NCBI GenBank assembly: GCA_028724525.1
Contig: JAQYCV010000001.1
Span: 1 to 39,504, forward strand
Direction: 5' to 3'
DNA: 39,504 bases
Source: Clostridiales bacterium
GTDB lineage: Bacteria > Bacillota > Clostridia > Saccharofermentanales > DTU023
Shown one piece after another: positions 1 through 6,930 of the stretch; positions within the stretch are counted from its first letter, which is position 1, and each line of letters starts with the position of its first letter. Under the pieces are notes generated by a model, which saw only the letters and a program-made list of their open reading frames with translations, did not search any database and was not told the origin of the DNA. The position numbers were made by a program, and so were the translations under genes.

Positions 1-438
1 GGCCGTGACCAAGTCCTGGCCTTAAGCCAAGACCGTCAGGCCCAAATCCGCTTGGTGAAAAACCCTGTGGGGCTATCTCTGGGTCTCAAGGCCTTGGCTT
101 CTGATCTAGATGCCAGAGGTCTCTGCCTGATGATCAATAATCAGGAATCGGATGGCCGGGATATTTCCTGGCTGAAGGAAGTCGATTACCAGCCCCTCCT
201 GGCTTGCGCATCACGCTTAGACTTCATCCTGCTTTCTGGTAGCCAGGCTAGTGTTCTAGCGGAGATCTTGCAAGAGCGGGGCCTGCCAGCTGACCACTTG
301 AGACTTGAGCCGCAGGTTGGGGAGGCCTGGCAGCAAGCCCAAGCGCTTTTGACTCCTGGCCATAAGTTGTTCATTTTGCCAAATTACACGGCTATGTGGG
401 AATTACAAGGACTCTTGCAGAAGACGGGCACTCTTTAG
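1..438 (+). CDS. murT: MurT-like lipid II amidotransferase ligase subunit, 3' end only
   Basis: The frame is open from base 1, so this is the C-terminal part of a gene starting outside the window. The segment RLVKNPVGLSLGL matches the LVKNPxG motif of the C-terminal DUF1727 domain of MurT, the Mur-ligase-like subunit that with GatD amidates the D-Glu of lipid II in Gram-positive bacteria. No Mur-ligase ATP-binding core is visible because that part is missing. GatD is not downstream; the next gene is convergent transketolase, so any gatD must lie upstream. The gene ends at a TAG, 45 bp before a strong shared terminator. Identification rests on one motif plus domain length, so it is good but not certain. 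Confidence 0.75.
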   Translation, partial: GRDQVLALSQDRQAQIRLVKNPVGLSLGLKALASDLDARGLCLMINNQESDGRDISWLKEVDYQPLLACASRLDFILLSGSQASVLAEILQERGLPADHLRLEPQVGEAWQQAQALLTPGHKLFILPNYTAMWELQGLLQKTGTL

Positions 439-483
439 GCCTAGGAGGGATCTACTCTTACACGCCTTAATTCAAGCAAATAT

Positions 484-514
484 AAAGGCCCAGCGGATTG
501 TCCGCTGGGCCTTT
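484..514. terminator. bidirectional terminator between murT and tkt
   Basis: A perfect 14-bp inverted repeat (AAAGGCCCAGCGGA, loop TTG, then its complement) is followed by T residues on both strands. It lies between two convergent genes and can stop both. Confidence 0.9.
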
Positions 515-537
515 TAGATTCTTTTGTATTTTCGTGT

Positions 538-2526
538 TTAGTCGAGAAGGGCCTGGGCCTCTTTGACCACTTGATCGACGGTGAAGCCGAAATAATTAAA
601 GATATCATTTGCTTTGGCAGATAGGCCAAAGTCATCAATTCCCATGACCCTACCTTCTGATCCGACGAAGCGGTACCAGGATAGGCTGGATCCTGCTTCT
701 ATGGCCAAACGCTTGCTTAGATGGCTTGGCAAGACTTCTTCTTGATAAGCGGGGGTTTGCTCCAGGAATAGTTTCATACAGGGCATGGATACCACCCGGC
801 TCCCGATGCCAGATGCTTGGAGCTTCTCCTGAGCTTGCAAGGCAAGGGCGACCTCAGAGCCCGTAGCAATGAAGAGGATTTGCGGGTTTTCTGTTTCTTT
901 CACTAGGTAAGCACCTTTGTCCACGGCTCGGTCACTGGCTGGCAGGTCTAGCTGGGTTAGTCCTTGGCGCGACAGAGCCATTATGGATGGACGGCCTGAT
1001 TGTAGGGCATAGCGGTAGGCCGCGGCGGTCTCAACAAAGTCGCAAGGCCTGAAGGTTAAAAGCTTGGGCATGGCCCGGAAGGAGGTGAGATGCTCGACAG
1101 GCTGATGGGTAGGTCCATCCTCACCGACTCCGATAGAATCATGGGTCAGAACAAAAATGGCTGGTAAGTTCATGAGACCAGCAGACCGAATACCCGACCG
1201 CATATAGTCTGAGAAAGTGAAGAAGGTCGAGCAATAGGCCCTGACTCCTCCATGGAGGAGCATACCATTCATGATGCAGGACATGGCAAATTCTCGGATG
1301 CCATAGTGGATGTTTCGCCCTGAACGGTCCTCTGGACTAAAGCAGCCTTGGTCATCCAGCCAAGTTTTATTGGATCCAGCTAGGTCGGCAGATCCCCCGA
1401 GAATGTTGCTATAACGTTGGGCCAAGTGGTTAAGGATGCGGTGAGAAGAGTCTCTGCTGGCTTCCGCCTTGGCGGGGATTTCAGTGAGGAAAGCATCCTG
1501 GTCCAAATCGCTATAGTCGGGATGGAAGTAGGCTTGCCAGTCGGCAGAGAGGTCAGGGTATTGGCTTGCCCAGGTGTCGAAAAGTTTATGCCATGCGGCT
1601 TCCTGGCCTGCTAATTCTTGCCTGTAGTCGGCTATATAAGCTTCGAGCTCGGGGTCGGTATAAAAGTCGGGTCGGTCCAAGGGCCAGTTGAAGTGCTCCT
1701 TGGTTGCTTTAACATTTTCAGGTCCTAGGGGAGCGCCGTGAGTCTTATTGGAACCTTCTAAGGGAGAGCCATAGCCTATTTTGGAGTTCACAATAATTAA
1801 ACTCGGCTTGTCGCCTTCAGCCTTAGCTTCCGCAATAGCGCTTTTTAAGGCCGAGAGGTCGTTAGCATCTGCTACATGTAAAACCTGCCAGCCCATGGCT
1901 TCATAGCGCTTGGCGACATCATCATTGAAGGACAAGTCAATAGAACCATCTATTGTGATGGTATTGCGGTCATAGATGTTGATGAGCTTGCCCAGTTTTT
2001 GTCCGCCCGCAAAGGAAGCGGCCTCCATGGCAACGCCCTCTTGGGGACAGCCATCTCCGTGCAGAACAAAGGTATAGTGGTCCATAATGGGAAAGTCAGG
2101 ACGGTTGAATTTAGCAGCTAGATGGGCCTCTGCTAGAGCCATACCCACACCCATAGCCACTCCCTGACCTAAGGGTCCAGTACCTGCATCGACACCTGGT
2201 GTAATGACCACTTCTGGGTGACCGGGGGTCTTGGAGTGCAATTGCCGGAAGTTGGCAAGATCCTCTGCGGATAGATCGTAGCCCAATAGATTTAGCAGAG
2301 AATAAAGCAGGGGGGTGGAGTGGCCCGCAGATAGGACGAAACGGTCTCGATTTACCCACTGCGGGTTTTGGGGATTATGCTTCATGCCCTCCTTATAGAT
2401 GGACCAGATAATGGGGGCGGCGCCTAAAGCCATGCCGGGGTGGCCAGACTTGGCTTTCTCTACCATTTCAATTGAATGGACCCGCAGGGTGGTAATGGCT
2501 GCTTGATCCAAAGCGGAATTGTGCAT
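538..2526 (-). CDS. tkt: transketolase
   Basis: Thiamine-diphosphate enzyme of the non-oxidative pentose phosphate pathway that moves two-carbon ketol units between sugar phosphates. The protein is about 662 aa, the normal full length. Visible marks are GHPGMALGAAP near the N-terminus, the ThDP/metal motif HGDGCPQEG followed by NIYDRNT, the pyrimidine-domain stretch FAMSCIMNGM, and VLTHDSIGVGEDGPTHQPVEHL typical of this family. I chose the ATG at 2526 (MHNSALDQ) because AAGGAGG lies about 10 bp upstream; the longer open frame from 2568 has no such site and adds non-homologous residues. It is monocistronic between the shared terminator on its 3' side and the ferritin terminator on its 5' side. 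Confidence 0.97.
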   Translation of the reverse strand: MHNSALDQAAITTLRVHSIEMVEKAKSGHPGMALGAAPIIWSIYKEGMKHNPQNPQWVNRDRFVLSAGHSTPLLYSLLNLLGYDLSAEDLANFRQLHSKTPGHPEVVITPGVDAGTGPLGQGVAMGVGMALAEAHLAAKFNRPDFPIMDHYTFVLHGDGCPQEGVAMEAASFAGGQKLGKLINIYDRNTITIDGSIDLSFNDDVAKRYEAMGWQVLHVADANDLSALKSAIAEAKAEGDKPSLIIVNSKIGYGSPLEGSNKTHGAPLGPENVKATKEHFNWPLDRPDFYTDPELEAYIADYRQELAGQEAAWHKLFDTWASQYPDLSADWQAYFHPDYSDLDQDAFLTEIPAKAEASRDSSHRILNHLAQRYSNILGGSADLAGSNKTWLDDQGCFSPEDRSGRNIHYGIREFAMSCIMNGMLLHGGVRAYCSTFFTFSDYMRSGIRSAGLMNLPAIFVLTHDSIGVGEDGPTHQPVEHLTSFRAMPKLLTFRPCDFVETAAAYRYALQSGRPSIMALSRQGLTQLDLPASDRAVDKGAYLVKETENPQILFIATGSEVALALQAQEKLQASGIGSRVVSMPCMKLFLEQTPAYQEEVLPSHLSKRLAIEAGSSLSWYRFVGSEGRVMGIDDFGLSAKANDIFNYFGFTVDQVVKEAQALLD

Positions 2527-2613
2527 CTTCCTTAAGCCTCCTTCAATATGCAATATGCGATATGCCAAGCTCAGCTTGACACGATATGAGTCCCCCTAAT
2601 CATAGCATAAGAA

Positions 2614-2644
2614 AAGAGCCGCCTCGCGCTTGGAGACGGCTCTT
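2614..2644 (-). terminator. terminator after the ferritin gene
   Basis: Stem AAGAGCCG pairs with CGGCTCTT, with one mismatch extending the stem, and is followed on the minus strand by TTTTCTT. It lies 21 bp beyond the ferritin stop codon and separates it from tkt on the same strand. Confidence 0.8.
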
Positions 2645-2665
2645 AAAAAGCTATCAATTGCTAAA

Positions 2666-3181
2666 TTAGTCCAGATAAGGAATGTTCGCATGATGGGCTT
2701 CACGCTTGCCCATACCATGATCCCAAGCCAGAAGAGCGGCCCGATCTTCCTGGCACATCTTAATGGCCAGAATATTATTTTCTGCGTTCTCTTCTTCTTC
2801 TACCTGCTCCATGACATACCAATCTAAGAAGAGCTTAGAAGCGCGGTCGTTATTGCTCTTGCAGGCGTCAACTAACTTATTAATGTTCTGAGTAATTTCC
2901 TGCTCATGTTGCAGGGCTTTTTCAAATACGTCCAAGACTGAATCATATTCGATTTTCACGCCATTGATGGTCGGGAGTTCAAGCTCTCCGCCATGTCTTT
3001 GTACCCATTGCATGAGGCCTTCCGCGTGCGCCATTTCTTCGTGGACCTGGGCCAGCATCCAGTGGGAAGCACCCAGCCAGCCATGACGGTTTAGCCATTC
3101 TGACATGCCCAAATAGAGGTAGGCGGAATACAATTCACAGTTAATCTGTTGGTTAAATTCTTTGTTTAATTCTTTTTTCAT
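2666..3181 (-). CDS. ftnA: non-haem ferritin (bacterial FtnA type)
   Basis: Iron storage protein that oxidises Fe2+ and stores it as a ferric mineral in a 24-subunit cytosolic shell. Length 171 aa is standard. The expected ferroxidase ligands are present: E16 (NCELYSAY), E49 and H52 (HEEMAHAEG), E93 (HEQEIT) and the later EQVEEEE segment with E125, Q126 and E129. No extra N- or C-terminal domain is seen and there is no haem-binding Met of bacterioferritin type that I can point to. AAAGGAG stands 12 bp before the ATG. Upstream, two exact tandem copies of an 11-bp unit (3206-3227) might be regulatory; I could not recognise a Fur or PerR box. Confidence 0.96.
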   Translation of the reverse strand: MKKELNKEFNQQINCELYSAYLYLGMSEWLNRHGWLGASHWMLAQVHEEMAHAEGLMQWVQRHGGELELPTINGVKIEYDSVLDVFEKALQHEQEITQNINKLVDACKSNNDRASKLFLDWYVMEQVEEEENAENNILAIKMCQEDRAALLAWDHGMGKREAHHANIPYLD

Positions 3182-3205
3182 TGTGGGGATCTCCTTTACT
3201 TAATC

Positions 3206-3227
3206 GTCGCTATCATGTCGCTATCAT
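3206..3227. repeat. tandem 11-bp repeat in the ferritin 5' region
   Basis: GTCGCTATCAT occurs twice head to tail, immediately upstream of the ferritin ribosome binding site. It lies in the 5' untranslated or promoter region of the minus-strand ferritin gene. It could be a protein-binding site or a chance duplication; nothing else supports a function. Confidence 0.4.
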
Positions 3228-3392
3228 GAGGACGATTTCCTTTTCCTAAAGTGATTGTACGTATTCCTTGGCTCTGGGTTAGTTACTTGCGTTACCTGCT
3301 AGGCAATTATGATATACTTCTTGAGGAAATCTTTTAAATGAAGGTTTTTGTTATGGATAAAATCGATAACAGTGGCAAAAGGAGGTAGACAC

Positions 3393-4241
3393 TTGTATAA
3401 AATTCTGGAAAAACGCCGCCTGAATCAGGAATGCGTAGATATGCTTATTGAGGCCCCTTATGTGGCAGAAAAAGCCAAACCGGGTCAATTCATTATCTTT
3501 AGGGTTAATGAGATTGGTGAAAGGGTGCCTCTGACCGTAGCTGGTGTCGATAAGGAGCGCGGGGGAGTCCGCATTATCTTCCAAGAGGTAGGCCGTTCTA
3601 CCATGGAGTTAGGGGCCAAAGAAGCTGGTGATTACATTCAAGACTTCGTCGGGCCCTTAGGAAGAGCCTCTGAATTGGAACAGTTCAAGGGTAAAAAAAT
3701 TGCCGTCATCGGCGGTGGACTCGGCGCAGCGATTGCCTATCCTGTTTGCAAGGCTGCCCACGATCTGGGTGCCGATGTTGATATGATTGCCGGCTTTCGC
3801 AATAAAAATATCATTATTCTTGAAAAAGAAATGCAAGCGAACTCCACACGCTGCTTTATCACCACAGACGATGGATCTAATGGTACCAAGGGCTTTTGCT
3901 CGGACATCTTGCAAGAGTTAATTGAAAAAGGTACTCAGTATGACCACTGCATTGTGATCGGCCCCATGATCATGATGAAGGTTACCTGCGCCTTGACGGC
4001 TCAGCACAATATCCCCACAACGGTTTCCATGAATACAATCATGATTGACGGCACAGGCATGTGTGGTTGCTGCCGCTTGACTGTAGGTGGAGAAACCAAG
4101 TTTGCCTGCGTAGATGGCCCGGACTTTGACGGCCACAAGGTAGATTTTGATGAGGCAATGGCTAGATCCAGAATTTATGCGACACAAGAAAAACACGATA
4201 AAGAAGCCCATATTTGTAACTTAACCGGGGAGGTGCGCTAA
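3393..4241 (+). CDS. nfnA: NfnA-type FAD/NAD(P)-binding flavoprotein (NADH-dependent ferredoxin:NADP+ oxidoreductase subunit)
   Basis: Flavoprotein of the dihydroorotate dehydrogenase electron-transfer/NfnA family. It binds FAD, NAD(H) and one [2Fe-2S] cluster. Visible are PGQFIIFRVNEIGERVPLTV (flavin-binding barrel), IAVIGGGLGAAIAYPV (nucleotide-binding fold) and the C-terminal DGTGMCGCCRLTVGG...FACVDGP cysteines of the iron-sulfur cluster. The start is taken as TTG at 3393 (MYKILEKRRL): AGGAGG lies 8 bp before it, whereas the longer frame from TTG 3348 has no ribosome binding site and adds 15 odd residues. The protein is then 282 aa, normal for the family. It overlaps nfnB by one base, which implies translational coupling and a stable complex. 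With nfnB it probably performs electron bifurcation between NADH, NADPH and ferredoxin. Confidence 0.93.
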   Translation: MYKILEKRRLNQECVDMLIEAPYVAEKAKPGQFIIFRVNEIGERVPLTVAGVDKERGGVRIIFQEVGRSTMELGAKEAGDYIQDFVGPLGRASELEQFKGKKIAVIGGGLGAAIAYPVCKAAHDLGADVDMIAGFRNKNIIILEKEMQANSTRCFITTDDGSNGTKGFCSDILQELIEKGTQYDHCIVIGPMIMMKVTCALTAQHNIPTTVSMNTIMIDGTGMCGCCRLTVGGETKFACVDGPDFDGHKVDFDEAMARSRIYATQEKHDKEAHICNLTGEVR

Positions 4242-5656
4242 TGAGTGAGGCCAAGAGAATTCCTAATATGACTTTAAAGAAAACGCCAATTCCTGAGCAG
4301 GATCCCCAGGTACGTAACAAAAACTTTTCCGAGGTTGCTTTGGGATATACCGAGGAGATGGCGCATGAAGAGGCAACACGTTGCCTGCACTGCAAGCATA
4401 AACCCTGTGTGAATGGTTGCCCCGTTCATGTGCAAATTCCTGACTTCATTGCCAAGGTTGAGGAAGGGGATTACGAGGGGGCTTACAATATTATTAAGCA
4501 AACTAACTCTCTACCCGCTATTTGTGGCCGCGTTTGCCCCCAGGAAGACCAGTGCGAAAAACAATGCGTACGTGGCATTAAGGGTGAGCCTGTGGGTATT
4601 GGCCGCCTGGAGCGCTTTGTTGCGGATAAGTACATGGAGACAGAACACCCCGAAGTATGCCCAGCCCGTACTAATGGCCGTAAGGTTGCTATTGTGGGTG
4701 CTGGCCCGGCAGGCTTAACCTGCGCCGGAGACTTGGCCAATAAGGGCTATGAAGTCACAGTCTTTGAATCCTTGCACGTAGCGGGTGGCGTACTCATGTA
4801 CGGTATTCCTGAATTCCGTTTGCCCAAAGACCTGGTTCAAAAAGAAATTGAGCTCTTAGTCCAATGTGGGGTAAAGATTGACACCAATATGGTCATCGGC
4901 GCCACCATGTCTGTGGAAGAACTCATGGAAAAGTATGGCTTTGAGGCCGTCTTCCTCGGTTCGGGCGCTGGCTTGCCTCACTTTATGAATATTCCTGGAA
5001 CCAACCTCAATGGCGTTTACTCTGCCAACGAGTTCTTAACCCGGTCCAACCTCATGCATGCCTATGCCTGGCCAGAGTCTGCTACTCCTATCCAGGTTGG
5101 CAAGCATGTTGCGGTTATTGGTGGCGGTAACGTTGCTATGGATGCTGCTCGTACAGCCTTGCGCCTGGGGGCGGAAAATGTTTATATTGTCTACCGCCGG
5201 TCAGAAGCGGAGCTCCCTGCTAGGGCTGAAGAAGTCCACCATGCTAAGGAAGAAGGCGTCCAGTTTAAACTCCTTAACAATCCCACTCAGATTATTGGAG
5301 AAAATGGCTGGGTCAAGGCCATCGAGGTTATTACGATGGAATTGGGAGAAGCGGATGAATCTGGCCGCAGAAGACCCGTGCCTGTCCAGGGCTCTGAGCA
5401 TGAAATCCCTGTAGAAACGGTGATTATGGCTATTGGCCAATCACCCAACCCCCTGCTCCGTCAGACCACGCCTGATCTCAAGTGTGAGGACTGGGGCGGC
5501 ATCATTGTGGATCCTGAAACCATGGCAACCTCTAAACCTGGAGTTTACGCCGGCGGTGACGCGGTTACTGGTGCGGCGACGGTTATCTTAGCCATGGGCG
5601 CAGGCAAGACTGCCGCTAAATCCATTGATGCCTACCTGCAAGGAAAACAAGCCTAG
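4241..5656 (+). CDS. nfnB: NfnB / GltA-like NADPH-dependent iron-sulfur flavoprotein
   Basis: Subunit carrying two [4Fe-4S] clusters, FAD and an NADPH site, homologous to the glutamate synthase small subunit. N-terminal cysteines read CLHCKHKPCVNGCPVH and CGRVCPQEDQCEKQCV; the flavin site is VAIVGAGPAGLTCAGDLA; the NADPH site is HVAVIGGGNVAMDAARTALR; the C-terminal FAD contact is GVYAGGDAVTGAATVILAMGAG. Its 471 aa are full length. In clostridia this gene next to nfnA encodes the Nfn complex rather than glutamate synthase, and no large glutamate synthase subunit is present here. The ATG overlaps the nfnA stop. The YhaO-like gene follows after 8 bp, so transcription probably continues into it. 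Confidence 0.93.
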   Translation: MSEAKRIPNMTLKKTPIPEQDPQVRNKNFSEVALGYTEEMAHEEATRCLHCKHKPCVNGCPVHVQIPDFIAKVEEGDYEGAYNIIKQTNSLPAICGRVCPQEDQCEKQCVRGIKGEPVGIGRLERFVADKYMETEHPEVCPARTNGRKVAIVGAGPAGLTCAGDLANKGYEVTVFESLHVAGGVLMYGIPEFRLPKDLVQKEIELLVQCGVKIDTNMVIGATMSVEELMEKYGFEAVFLGSGAGLPHFMNIPGTNLNGVYSANEFLTRSNLMHAYAWPESATPIQVGKHVAVIGGGNVAMDAARTALRLGAENVYIVYRRSEAELPARAEEVHHAKEEGVQFKLLNNPTQIIGENGWVKAIEVITMELGEADESGRRRPVPVQGSEHEIPVETVIMAIGQSPNPLLRQTTPDLKCEDWGGIIVDPETMATSKPGVYAGGDAVTGAATVILAMGAGKTAAKSIDAYLQGKQA

Positions 5657-5664
5657 GTACCTGT

Positions 5665-6930
5665 ATGGCTATTGCTTTCAGTCTGGCTGCAGCAGGCGAT
5701 CTGCATTTAGGCAGTAGCCTGGCTTACTTAAGTCAAAGCCAAGCCGGGCGCTTAGCGCAGGCTCAGTTGGAAGCCTTTTATAGCCTTTGCAAGTATTGTG
5801 CCCGTCACAAGCTTGATTATCTCTTGCTGACAGGTGATATTTTTGATCAAATAGATCCTTCACCAGCCCTGCTGAAAAGCTTTCAGCAGGGCTTAGCTCT
5901 TTGTCCTGAAAGCCTGGTTATTGTAGTTCCGGGTAACCACGATCCTTATTTTGCGGGCGGCCTTTGGGATCAGATTCCAGAGACGAGCCAATTGCATCTT
6001 GTGCGTGAGCCAGGAGAGTGCTGGCAGAGCCCGCGCCATCCCCTCCGTATTTATGCTTCTCCTTTTCTGAGCCAGTCTGCTGACCAATGTCTCTTCGAAG
6101 ATTTTACTCCCAGCCTCGACCCGCATTATTTCAATCTCCTCCTTTTGCACGGAGACTTGGTCAAATCTGGTCAGACCTCCCGCTACAATCCCATCCCCCA
6201 GGCCTGGCTTGCCTCATCAGGCCTAGACCTTGCCATTTTGGGTCACCATCACCAGGCCTCTGAAGTTATAAGCTTGGCTGGCCAGGCCTCAGCTTCTTAT
6301 CTGTATCCCGGCTGTCTTTTAGGTCGTGGCTTTGATGAATTGGGTCCCAAGGGCTTTTATGCGGGCCAGGTGATGAAGCGAACCAGCTCTCAGCCTGACG
6401 CCGCCTCTGTCCAACTAGGCCTGAAATTCGTCCAAACCCCGGGACCCTGTTTTTACCGGTCAGATCTCCGACTCGATCAACTGCATCTGGATGCTGATCA
6501 AGACTTTCATTTGCAGGTCGCCCAAGCCCTGGAAGAAAAAGTCCGCAGTCTCTCTGACCATCCTGACCAGGATTTCTTTCAGTTGAGCCTCCGAGGGACC
6601 CGGCCTGCTAGGCTGGATCTGGCTTTTTTGCGTCAGGCCCTATCAGACCAAGTTTTTTATCTTGACCTTAAGGACCTAAGCCAGCCTGTTGCAGACTGGA
6701 CCCGTTATAGTCATGAACCTAGCCTGAGAGCTCAGATTGCTGATCTAGCCCAAGCCCTCTTAAAGAGCGACCGTATGGATGCATCCAGCTGGCAAGCCTT
6801 GTTCCTAGACCAAGATGATGCCCTCAGCCGCGAGTTAAAAGGCCTGGTCCAGCTTCCCCAAGACCAGCAGCAAACTTTGCTGCGTCTGGCTACAGACAAG
6901 CTTTATGCGGGCCTGGCAGAGGAGGGTTAG
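5665..6930 (+). CDS. YhaO/SbcD-like metallophosphoesterase (DNA repair exonuclease)
   Basis: Calcineurin-like phosphoesterase of the SbcD/Mre11 superfamily, 421 aa. The metal-binding motifs appear in order: AGDLHLGS, LTGDIFDQ, VVPGNHDPYF, LLHGDL and AILGHHHQ. The C-terminal half is low in similarity and rich in Gln, Leu and Asp, as in YhaO proteins. Its gene abuts the AAA ATPase gene (stop TAG directly followed by the next ATG), the usual yhaO-yhaN order. The two should form a nuclease-ATPase complex like Mre11-Rad50. The start ATG at 5665 follows nfnB by 8 bp and lacks a strong ribosome binding site, which suggests coupling. Confidence 0.88.
   Translation: MAIAFSLAAAGDLHLGSSLAYLSQSQAGRLAQAQLEAFYSLCKYCARHKLDYLLLTGDIFDQIDPSPALLKSFQQGLALCPESLVIVVPGNHDPYFAGGLWDQIPETSQLHLVREPGECWQSPRHPLRIYASPFLSQSADQCLFEDFTPSLDPHYFNLLLLHGDLVKSGQTSRYNPIPQAWLASSGLDLAILGHHHQASEVISLAGQASASYLYPGCLLGRGFDELGPKGFYAGQVMKRTSSQPDAASVQLGLKFVQTPGPCFYRSDLRLDQLHLDADQDFHLQVAQALEEKVRSLSDHPDQDFFQLSLRGTRPARLDLAFLRQALSDQVFYLDLKDLSQPVADWTRYSHEPSLRAQIADLAQALLKSDRMDASSWQALFLDQDDALSRELKGLVQLPQDQQQTLLRLATDKLYAGLAEEG

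Noticed and set aside
4241-5656. Glutamate synthase small subunit
   Set aside because: No large subunit nearby; one-base overlap with an NfnA-type gene favours the Nfn complex.
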